Source: Cupriavidus pampae
Lineage (GTDB): Bacteria; Pseudomonadota; Gammaproteobacteria; Burkholderiales; Burkholderiaceae
Reading direction: 5' to 3'
DNA: 64,000 bases
NCBI RefSeq assembly: GCF_914271485.1
Contig: NZ_CAJZAG010000008.1
Coordinates: 372,001 to 436,000, forward strand
Positions 57,789 to 64,000 of this stretch are shown here, piece by piece. The position numbers and the translations under genes are program-made. Position 1 is the first letter of the stretch; each line of letters begins with the position of its first letter. Below the pieces are notes generated by a model. It was not told where the DNA came from. It was given only the letters and a program-made list of their open reading frames with translations, and made no database searches.

Positions 57789-60116
57789 ATGACCCAGTCT
57801 CCTACGTCCGTCCCCTCTCCCGACCTGCAGAATGTCTGGGAGACCGAGCTCGACGCGACCCCCGGCACGCTGGAATCCGGCGAAACCATCCTGGCCGGGC
57901 TGCGGCTGGATCTCGACGAGCGGCTGCATTTTACCCAAGGGTGGCTGATTGTCACCGATCGCCGCGTGATCGCGCGCACGCCCGGTGAAACATCCGTTTC
58001 GGCGTGGCCGATCTCCGCCGACCTCACGCTGACCCACGTCGATCATGCCGGCGTCGGCACGCTCGAGCTCGTCAACAGCGCGGGCCGGCTGGCCCGGTGG
58101 CGTTATACGCTTGGTTACAATCCCGATGCGCTGCGGCTGGCCGATCAGTTCGAAGCGCGGCGCGACCTGCTTGCCACGGGCCGTGCCCCGGCCGCCAGCG
58201 AGGACGATGTGTGCCCCAGCTGCAAGGCGCCGCTGCCGCCGGGCGAAGAAGAATGCCCCCAATGCAGCCGCGACCTCGAGGCGCCGCCCTCCACATGGGC
58301 GCTGCTGCGGCTATGGCGCTTCGCGCGCCCGTACCAGTTCGAGCTGCTGGCGGGTTTTCTGCTGACGCTGATCGGCACGGCCGCCACGCTGGTGCCGCCG
58401 TACCTGACCATGCCGCTGATGGACAAGGTGCTGATCCCGTTCCAGAACGGCGTGCCGATCGACTACAACCTGGTCTCGATGTACCTGGCCGGCCTGCTCG
58501 GCGCCGCGCTCACCGCGTGGGGTCTTGGCTGGGCGCGCACGTACCTGCTGGCGCGCGTGTCGGAGCGCATCGGCGCGGACCTGCGTACCACCACCTACGA
58601 GCATCTGCTCAAGCTGTCGCTCGAGTATTTCGGCGGCAAGCGCACCGGCGACCTGATGGCGCGCATCGGCTCCGAGAGCGATCGCATCTGCGTGTTCCTG
58701 TCGCTGCATCTGCTCGACTTCGCCACCGATGTGCTGATGATCGTGATGACGGCGATCATCCTGATCTCGATCAATCCTTGGCTCGCGCTGGTCACGCTGG
58801 TGCCGCTGCCGTTCATCGCGTGGATGATCCACCTGGTGCGCGATCGCCTGCGTCACGGCTTCGAGAAGATAGACCGCATCTGGTCCGAAATCACCAACGT
58901 GCTGGCCGATACGATCCCCGGTATCCGCGTGGTCAAGGCGTTCGCGCAGGAGAAGCGCGAGGTCGAGCGTTTCCGCGAGGCCAACAAGCACAATCTGGCC
59001 GTCAACGATCGCGTCAACGCGGTGTGGTCGCTGTTCACGCCGACCGTCACGCTGCTGACCGAAGTGGGTCTGCTCGTGGTGTGGATCTTCGGCATCTGGC
59101 AAGTCTCGCGCAGTGCCATCACCGTGGGCGTGCTGGTGGCGTTTCTCACCTATATCAGCCGCTTCTACACGCGCCTCGATTCGATGAGCCGTATCGTCTC
59201 GGTCACGCAGAAGGCAGCCGCGGGCGCCAAACGCATCTTCGATATTCTCGACCACGTATCGAGCGTGCCGGAGCCCGCGCGGCCCGCGCATCTGGAGAAC
59301 GTGAAGGGCGCCATCGAGATGCGCGACCTCGGTTTCCGCTACGGCAATCGCGCGGTGATCCGCGGGCTGGATCTGTCGATCGCACCGGGCGAAATGATCG
59401 GCCTCGTGGGCCACAGCGGCTCGGGCAAGAGCACGCTGGTCAATCTGATCTGCCGCTTCTACGATGTGTCCGAAGGCGCGATCCGCGTGGACGGCATCGA
59501 TATCCGCTCCCTACCGGTGTCCGAGTACCGCCGCCATATCGGCCTCGTGCTGCAGGAGCCATTCCTGTTCTTCGGCACGATCGCCGACAACATCGCGTAC
59601 GGCAAGCCCAACGCCACGCGCGAGGAAATCGTCGCGGCCGCGCGCGCCGCGCATGCGCACGAGTTCATCCTGCGCCTGCCGCACGGTTACGACTCGCTCG
59701 TGGGCGAGCGCGGCCAGGCATTGTCGGGCGGCGAGCGCCAGCGTATCTCGATCGCGCGCGCGCTGTTGATCGACCCGCGCATCCTGATCCTCGACGAGGC
59801 GACGTCGTCGGTCGATACCGCAACCGAGAAGGAAATCCAGAAGGCGCTCGACAACCTCGTGCAGGGTCGCACGACCATCGCGATCGCGCACCGGCTGTCG
59901 ACGCTGCGCAAGGCCGATCGCCTGGTCGTGATGGATCGCGGGCAGATCGTCGAAGTGGGCAGCCACGACGAGCTGATGCCGAAGGAGGGCGCGTACTACA
60001 AGCTGTATCAGGCGCAGCTGCGCAATGTGGATGGCGACGACGACGCGATCGGCGGCAGCAGCGAAGGCACGGCGGGCGAGCGTGCGGATGCATCTGAACC
60101 GGTCGGTGCGCAATAA
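57789..60116 (+). CDS. ABC exporter with N-terminal PH-like domain and zinc ribbon
   Basis: 775 residues in one chain. Residues 15-130 form a PH/GRAM-like beta domain (ILAGLRLDLDERLHFTQGWL, IVTDRRVIARTPG). A zinc ribbon follows with C142, C145, C156 and C159 (CPSCKAPLPPGEEECPQC). Then come six membrane helices (about 185-460) and an ABC nucleotide domain: Walker A GHSGSGKST (541-549), signature LSGGERQ (645-651) and Walker B ILILDEA. This is the half-transporter exporter layout with two unusual N-terminal modules. It is divergent from cphA and followed nine bases later by a DUF1854 gene, pointing to a role in cyanophycin metabolism. Substrate unproven. Confidence 0.9.
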   Translation: MTQSPTSVPSPDLQNVWETELDATPGTLESGETILAGLRLDLDERLHFTQGWLIVTDRRVIARTPGETSVSAWPISADLTLTHVDHAGVGTLELVNSAGRLARWRYTLGYNPDALRLADQFEARRDLLATGRAPAASEDDVCPSCKAPLPPGEEECPQCSRDLEAPPSTWALLRLWRFARPYQFELLAGFLLTLIGTAATLVPPYLTMPLMDKVLIPFQNGVPIDYNLVSMYLAGLLGAALTAWGLGWARTYLLARVSERIGADLRTTTYEHLLKLSLEYFGGKRTGDLMARIGSESDRICVFLSLHLLDFATDVLMIVMTAIILISINPWLALVTLVPLPFIAWMIHLVRDRLRHGFEKIDRIWSEITNVLADTIPGIRVVKAFAQEKREVERFREANKHNLAVNDRVNAVWSLFTPTVTLLTEVGLLVVWIFGIWQVSRSAITVGVLVAFLTYISRFYTRLDSMSRIVSVTQKAAAGAKRIFDILDHVSSVPEPARPAHLENVKGAIEMRDLGFRYGNRAVIRGLDLSIAPGEMIGLVGHSGSGKSTLVNLICRFYDVSEGAIRVDGIDIRSLPVSEYRRHIGLVLQEPFLFFGTIADNIAYGKPNATREEIVAAARAAHAHEFILRLPHGYDSLVGERGQALSGGERQRISIARALLIDPRILILDEATSSVDTATEKEIQKALDNLVQGRTTIAIAHRLSTLRKADRLVVMDRGQIVEVGSHDELMPKEGAYYKLYQAQLRNVDGDDDAIGGSSEGTAGERADASEPVGAQ

Positions 60117-60125
60117 AGCAGCCCA

Positions 60126-60605
60126 ATGAAAACTATGCAGAGCAACGACTTCACTCTCACACGTAACCGCTTCGGCCGTTTGGTCATGACACTGGCGGAC
60201 GGCACGTCGCACGAAGGCGTGGTCCCCGTGCGCGCGTTTCCGATCGCCGCGCCCGACGATGGCGTCGGCATGGTCAGCACCGACGGGCGCGAACTCGCGT
60301 GGATTCCGCGGCTCGACACGCTTGCGGCGAACGAGCGCGAACTGATCGAACGCGAACTCGCGAGCCGCGAGTTCATGCCCGAGATTCAGCGCATCGTGGA
60401 GGTCTCGACGTATGCCACGCCGAGCATCTGGACCGTGCGCACCGATCGTGGCGAGACGAAGCTGGTGTTGCGCGGCGAGGAGGATATCCGCCGGCTGTCG
60501 GGCAGCACGCTGCTGATCTCCGACAATCACGGTATTCACTATCTGATCCGCGATCTGCTCGCGCTCGACAAGGCGAGCCGCAAGATTCTCGATCGCTTCT
60601 TGTAA
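60126..60605 (+). CDS. DUF1854 family protein
   Basis: 159 residues, soluble. Central pattern VVPVRAFPIAAPDDGVGMVS, then REFMPEIQRIVEVSTYATPS and WTVRTDRGETKLVLRGEEDI, typical of DUF1854 proteins, which occur beside cyanophycin genes. No catalytic motif is visible. It begins nine bases after the ABC exporter and is probably translated with it. An internal ATG at 60135 is an alternative start. The function of DUF1854 is unknown. Confidence 0.88.
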   Translation: MKTMQSNDFTLTRNRFGRLVMTLADGTSHEGVVPVRAFPIAAPDDGVGMVSTDGRELAWIPRLDTLAANERELIERELASREFMPEIQRIVEVSTYATPSIWTVRTDRGETKLVLRGEEDIRRLSGSTLLISDNHGIHYLIRDLLALDKASRKILDRFL

Positions 60606-60632
60606 GGGTTCTTGTAAGCCTTCTTGTAAGGC
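60597..60632. repeat. 12-bp tandem repeat carrying repeated in-frame stops
   Basis: TTCTTGTAAGGG, TTCTTGTAAGCC and TTCTTGTAAGGC follow one another at 60597-60632. The first copy encodes the final Phe-Leu-stop of the DUF1854 gene, so the stop codon is tandemly triplicated in frame. The last two copies also create a seven-base stem, AAGCCTT/AAGGCTT (60616-60634). Confidence 0.8.
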
Positions 60633-61097
60633 TTAGTGCAGCATGCGCGACGACGAGCCACCACGGTCATCGCCGTCGTCGCCATCCTCATCATCTTCGG
60701 CCGCGCCTTCGGCCTCTTCCGCATCCTCGTCCCAATCCTCGTGCAATACGGGGGTGTCCGCCGCGAGATCCCACACCATCGAGTGCACGTGGATCGTGAA
60801 CCATTGGCGGAACATCGTCAGCGTCAGCTTCGGCGGCCACAGTACGTCGGTGAACCACTCGCCCAGCATCAGTTCGAAAAACGAGCGCCAGCGCGCCTCG
60901 ACCCATTTGACGGTGGTCTCGGGGTCGTCCGCGAACTCGGGCGGCACGAGGAACACGGTCTCGTCCTGACGCACGGCGTCGAGCGTCAGCGTTTCAATCG
61001 GGTCGGGATCGACCGCGAGAATCCAGTCGAGGAACGGCTGCTCGGGCACGAGCATGACGGCGGCGCGATTGATGGAAAAACGAGGATGGTCGTGCAT
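60633..61097 (-). CDS. conserved hypothetical protein with acidic C-terminus
   Basis: 154 residues from the ATG at 61095-61097. The first 120 residues form a compact hydrophobic domain (MLVPEQPFLDWILAVDPDPI, WVEARWRSFFELMLGEW, TMFRQWFTIHVHSMVWDLA). The last 35 are nearly all Asp, Glu, Ala and Gly, probably disordered. No family recognised. A TTG upstream at 61112 is an alternative start. It is convergent with the DUF1854 gene. Confidence 0.75.
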   Translation of the reverse strand: MHDHPRFSINRAAVMLVPEQPFLDWILAVDPDPIETLTLDAVRQDETVFLVPPEFADDPETTVKWVEARWRSFFELMLGEWFTDVLWPPKLTLTMFRQWFTIHVHSMVWDLAADTPVLHEDWDEDAEEAEGAAEDDEDGDDGDDRGGSSSRMLH

Positions 61098-61465
61098 GAT
61101 CTCAGGCCGCAAGGCGAATTCAGGCGTCTATTGTAGCCGCGCGCCTGCCTCGCGGCGTCCTCGTCATGCGATTGGCGTTCTGTTGTGCAGAGCAAAAGTC
61201 ATCAATGCCTGTTGCGTGCGCAGAACGGTCGGTAATAGTGCCTTTTGGCTCTTATCGTGCCGCGCATATAATGGCCCGGCGCTTTTTTTCCGGTGGTGAG
61301 GGTCGCTGTAACCGGCATCCAGCAAGGACAACCCGCAATGGGGGCCACGCTGGTGCCGGCCCGGAAAGATCGCGCTGGCTGGCGCGGAACAAGCATGCGA
61401 ACCATCGCACACCGACGCCTCGCCAGGCCACCGGTATGACGTGAATAACAAAAAGCGAGGTCAGA
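61098..61465. other. intergenic region upstream of the CsgG-like gene
   Basis: About 370 bp between divergent genes. It contains a good promoter (61245-61272) and about 190 bases of untranslated leader ahead of the lipoprotein gene. The leader is GC-rich with several possible hairpins; no coding frame is convincing. Confidence 0.6.
61245..61272 (+). promoter_or_regulatory. promoter of the CsgG-like lipoprotein gene
   Basis: TTGGCT (61245-61250) and a perfect TATAAT (61267-61272) are 16 bp apart. Transcription would start near 61279, leaving a leader of about 187 bases. Confidence 0.6.
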
Positions 61466-62281
61466 ATGAGTTTCAAATTGACGGGTGTCGTGTTGGCATC
61501 GGCGTCGGCTCTCCTGCTGTCGGCATGCGCGGACATGCAGATGGGCGCCAAGGATGCCAAGACCGTTGCCACCGGTTCCGCTGCGGGCAGCACCACGCAG
61601 AATGCCAACACCGGACTGCAGCGCTGCGACGCGCCGCTCGGCACTGTTTCCATCATCGAAGACACTTCCGCCCCGTGGTACGGCATCCTGACCGGGCAAT
61701 ACAAGCTCGGTAGCACGGTGCCGGTGCTCAAGCTGCTGGTGCAGCAATCCAACTGCTTCGTCGTGGTCGATCGCGGTCGTGGTCTCGACGCCGCGATGTC
61801 CGAGCGCGCGCTCAACCAGACCGGTGAGCTGCGCAAGACGTCGAAGATGCAGAAGGGCCAGATGGTTGCCGCGGACTACACGGTGAGCCCGACCATCACG
61901 TTCGCCGCCAACGACACCGGTGGTGGTGGCGCTTCGCTGCTGAACTACGTGCCGCACGTGGGCGGCATTCTCGCCGGCGTGGCCGGCAGCATGAAGAGCT
62001 CGGAAGCGTCGACGCTGCTGACGCTCGTCGACAACCGTTCGAGCGTGCAACTGGCTGCCGCAGAAGGTTCGGCCAAGAACATCGACTACGGTCTGCTGGC
62101 CGTGTTCGCGAGCGACAATTCGCGCGGCCGCGCGGGTGCGTACTCGAACACGCCGCAAGGCAAGGTCGTGGTGGCCGCGTTCACCGACTCGCTCAACAAC
62201 CTCGTGTCGGCGGTCAAGCAGTACAAGGCCCAGAACGTGAAGGGCGGCCTCGGTGCCGGTGGCCAGCTGAAGGTCAACTGA
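61466..62281 (+). CDS. CsgG-family outer-membrane lipoprotein
   Basis: 271 residues with a lipoprotein signal ending LLLSAC (Cys 21). The mature protein matches the CsgG/HfaB pattern: LKLLVQQSNCFVVVDRGRGL followed by VAADYTVSPTITFAANDTGG. Family members form curli or holdfast secretion channels. No curli genes lie here, so it may serve another surface or envelope role. The ATG at 61466 follows GAGG. It has its own promoter. Confidence 0.82.
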   Translation: MSFKLTGVVLASASALLLSACADMQMGAKDAKTVATGSAAGSTTQNANTGLQRCDAPLGTVSIIEDTSAPWYGILTGQYKLGSTVPVLKLLVQQSNCFVVVDRGRGLDAAMSERALNQTGELRKTSKMQKGQMVAADYTVSPTITFAANDTGGGGASLLNYVPHVGGILAGVAGSMKSSEASTLLTLVDNRSSVQLAAAEGSAKNIDYGLLAVFASDNSRGRAGAYSNTPQGKVVVAAFTDSLNNLVSAVKQYKAQNVKGGLGAGGQLKVN

Positions 62282-62373
62282 TCTGCTGTATTAACCCTTG
62301 CCGTACTCACTGCGGCAAGGGGGCGCACCCTTCCGCGCCCACGCTGACCACCTCCGCGTTTTACAATCACGGC

Positions 62374-62769
62374 ATGCGTCGATTTCTCAAGCCGTGTTTC
62401 CGTTCGGCCATGCTGGCCGCACCGCTCCTGCCCCTTCTTCTTCCCGTAGCCGCGTACGCCGATGGCGATGCCAAGGCCGGGGAGCGCGCGTTCACAAGCA
62501 AATGCGCCTCCTGCCATCGCGTTGGGCCCAATGCGCGCGGTGGCTTCGGTCCGCAGCTCAATGGCATTGTCGGCCGCCAGGCGGGCACCACCGACTACCG
62601 CTACTCCGATGCGATGAAGACCGCCGGCTTTGCCTGGTCGGAGGAACGGCTGCGCGCATTCGTCAAGTCGCCCGGCAAGGTCGTGCCCGGCAACAAGATG
62701 CTGTTCTGGGGCATGCGAGACGAGCAGGAAATCAACGACCTGCTCGCCTATTTGCGCACGTTCCCGTAG
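62374..62769 (+). CDS. class I c-type cytochrome
   Basis: 131 residues with a signal peptide ending AAYA-DGDAK. Haem site CASCH (44-48) and likely axial Met 109 in VPGNKMLFWG, with the GPQLNGIVGR helix in between, as in mitochondrial-type cytochrome c and c2. Periplasmic electron carrier; partner not evident. Stands alone. Confidence 0.92.
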   Translation: MRRFLKPCFRSAMLAAPLLPLLLPVAAYADGDAKAGERAFTSKCASCHRVGPNARGGFGPQLNGIVGRQAGTTDYRYSDAMKTAGFAWSEERLRAFVKSPGKVVPGNKMLFWGMRDEQEINDLLAYLRTFP

Positions 62770-62782
62770 CCACGCACGTCGC

Positions 62783-63676
62783 TTAGCCACGCGGCGACAG
62801 CAGGTCGGCGAGGTCGATGTTGCGGAACAACTCGGAGCGTACGCGATCGGCCACCGCGTTGACCACTTCCGCGCCATCCTGGGACGGATCCACATGCACG
62901 CGGAACGGCCGCTTGCCATGGGGCAGGCCGACCACGCGCACGATCTGACGCGCCACCTCTTCGGGATCGGCATCGGCGGGTTCCAGGCCCGCGAGTCCTT
63001 TCAACGCCTGCTCCGCAACGCCGGCATACGGGCCGCGTTCATACGCGGTGGCAATCGCCGTGTCGAACGGTTTGCCGGCATGCGCAAAATGGTTGGTGCC
63101 TTGCGTGAAGGCGCCCGGCACCATGATCGTGGTCTCGATGCCCCAGCGCGACAGCTCCGATGCATACGACACCGCCAGCGCATCCATGGCCGCCTTTGCC
63201 GCGAAGTAGGGCGCGAGGAACGGTGGCGTACCGCCGCGCGTCGAGGACGAGCCCACCCACACCAGCAACGCCTTGCCCCGCTTGCGCAGGTAGGGCAGCG
63301 CCACGCGATTGACGCGATGGGCCCCCAGCACGTTGACGTCGTACTGCTGCATCAGTTGCTCCGGCGTGAAGGCCTCGGCGGGGCCGAACACCATGTGTCC
63401 GGCGTTATGCACGATCACATCGAGACCGCCGGCCTCGGCCAGCACGTGATCGATCGCGTTGGCCGCGGACGCTTCGGATTGCACGTCGAGTTCGACGGTG
63501 CGCAGGTCGGCGTCGTTGTTGGCCGCCCATTGAGCGACCTCCGCCACGCGGGTCGCATTGCGGCCCGCGGTATCGCGCATCGAGGCATAGACGACATGGC
63601 CGGCCTTGGCCAATGCTCTGGCGGTCATCAGCCCGAAACCCGAGGAAGCGCCGGTAACGAGGATGGTATGGGACAT
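62783..63676 (-). CDS. SDR family oxidoreductase
   Basis: 297 residues from the ATG at 63674-63676, with GGAG upstream. Cofactor loop TGASSGFG (8-15), NAG (91-93), catalytic S143, Y157 and K161 (YFAAKAAMD). The long C-terminal part after residue 195 fits retinol-dehydrogenase-like SDRs. R34 after the second strand suggests NADP preference. Substrate unknown. The preceding gene on the same strand is truncated at the window edge. Confidence 0.9.
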   Translation of the reverse strand: MSHTILVTGASSGFGLMTARALAKAGHVVYASMRDTAGRNATRVAEVAQWAANNDADLRTVELDVQSEASAANAIDHVLAEAGGLDVIVHNAGHMVFGPAEAFTPEQLMQQYDVNVLGAHRVNRVALPYLRKRGKALLVWVGSSSTRGGTPPFLAPYFAAKAAMDALAVSYASELSRWGIETTIMVPGAFTQGTNHFAHAGKPFDTAIATAYERGPYAGVAEQALKGLAGLEPADADPEEVARQIVRVVGLPHGKRPFRVHVDPSQDGAEVVNAVADRVRSELFRNIDLADLLSPRG

Positions 63677-63735
63677 GGTGATTCTCCAGTAAGGAACGAG
63701 TGAAGTAAGGGGATGCGTTATGTAAGAGGGATGCG

Positions 63736-64000
63736 TCAAGGCGCGACGGGCGCCGACAGCGGGTTCGCCATCAGGTCGCGATAGAACGACTGGCCGGCGT
63801 AGAGGTGACGATCGAAGCGAAATCCGCGCGCGAGCATGTCGTCCATGTCGCGACGCGCGATCTGCATGACGTAGCTGTGTTCGTTGGCCACCAGCTCGAA
63901 TGGCCGCGCGGCAAGCAGATCCTGATCGAACCATTTGCCCGCATCGGCATGACCGCTGGCGAAGGTCTTGCCGTCGATCCGCAGCGTCCAGCCGCCATCG
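63736..64000 (-). CDS. unidentified protein, C-terminal part only
   Basis: An open frame on the minus strand enters from the right edge and stops at 63736-63738, giving at least 87 residues. It reads DGGWTLRIDGKTFASGHADA near the edge and DMLARGFRFDRHLYAGQSFY near the end. It is coding by composition and frame and lies about 60 bases before the SDR gene in the same direction, so the two may form an operon. I do not recognise the family. Confidence 0.6.
   Translation of the reverse strand, partial: DGGWTLRIDGKTFASGHADAGKWFDQDLLAARPFELVANEHSYVMQIARRDMDDMLARGFRFDRHLYAGQSFYRDLMANPLSAPVAP

Overview
This is a GC-rich, gene-dense chromosomal window. Gene content and order point to a betaproteobacterium of the Burkholderiaceae, most likely the Cupriavidus/Ralstonia lineage. 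The indicators are a Tad/Flp pilus locus, a pilG-pilH-pilI-pilJ-chpA chemosensory operon, hemL beside rubredoxin, lolA and rarA-serS in one neighbourhood, and a paired cphA/cphA' cyanophycin synthetase locus. The placement is inference from gene content; no database was consulted.

Layout: (1) 1-5251, minus strand: start of a Tad (Flp) pilus operon (flp, cpaA, small ORF, cpaB, cpaC secretin, small lipoprotein, tadZ running off the left edge), preceded by about 960 bp of regulatory DNA. (2) 6211-11305: an MFS transporter, a lemA-TPM-TPM membrane-protein operon, hemL and a rubredoxin. (3) 11676-21682: the type IV pilus (twitching) chemosensory operon pilG-pilH-pilI-pilJ-chpA, closed by a 12-bp perfect hairpin. 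(4) 21726-25592, minus strand: a small catabolic operon (aldehyde dehydrogenase, small membrane protein, SDR dehydrogenase, MFS permease). (5) 25593-26640: a lower-GC accessory island with a decayed CdiA/FhaB-type C-terminal fragment and a possible orphan immunity gene. (6) 26875-37521: housekeeping genes (ppa, FemAB-like acyltransferase, nadE, PII, TRIC-family channel, smr, trxB, ftsK, lolA, a lipoprotein). (7) 37597-42357: an iron(III) ABC importer with a Fur-like box, lying between the lolA pair and rarA. (8) 42386-46901: rarA, serS, tRNA-Ser(CGA) and a CNNM/CorC-like protein. (9) 46947-52189: a LysR regulator divergent from a D-amino-acid dehydrogenase and amino-acid ABC importer parts without an ATPase. 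(10) 52203-60605: cphA and cphA' (minus) divergent from an unusual ABC exporter carrying an N-terminal PH-like domain and a zinc ribbon, followed by a DUF1854 gene. (11) 60633-64000: an acidic hypothetical protein, a CsgG-type lipoprotein, a c-type cytochrome, an SDR and a truncated gene at the right edge.

The most interesting unit is the cyanophycin locus. Two synthetases with divergent N-terminal domains face an ABC exporter fusion and a DUF1854 protein. They look like one system for making, and perhaps moving or membrane-anchoring, an Asp/Arg polymer or dipeptide. The second synthetase has lost one His of the HxxEH motif seen in the first. Also worth attention are the nested hairpin in the flp leader, the decayed contact-dependent-inhibition fragment, the phased A-tract repeat at the LysR/dadA promoter, and an apparently leaderless iron-transport ATPase gene. 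Most gene calls are firm at family level; substrates of transporters and dehydrogenases are inferred only.
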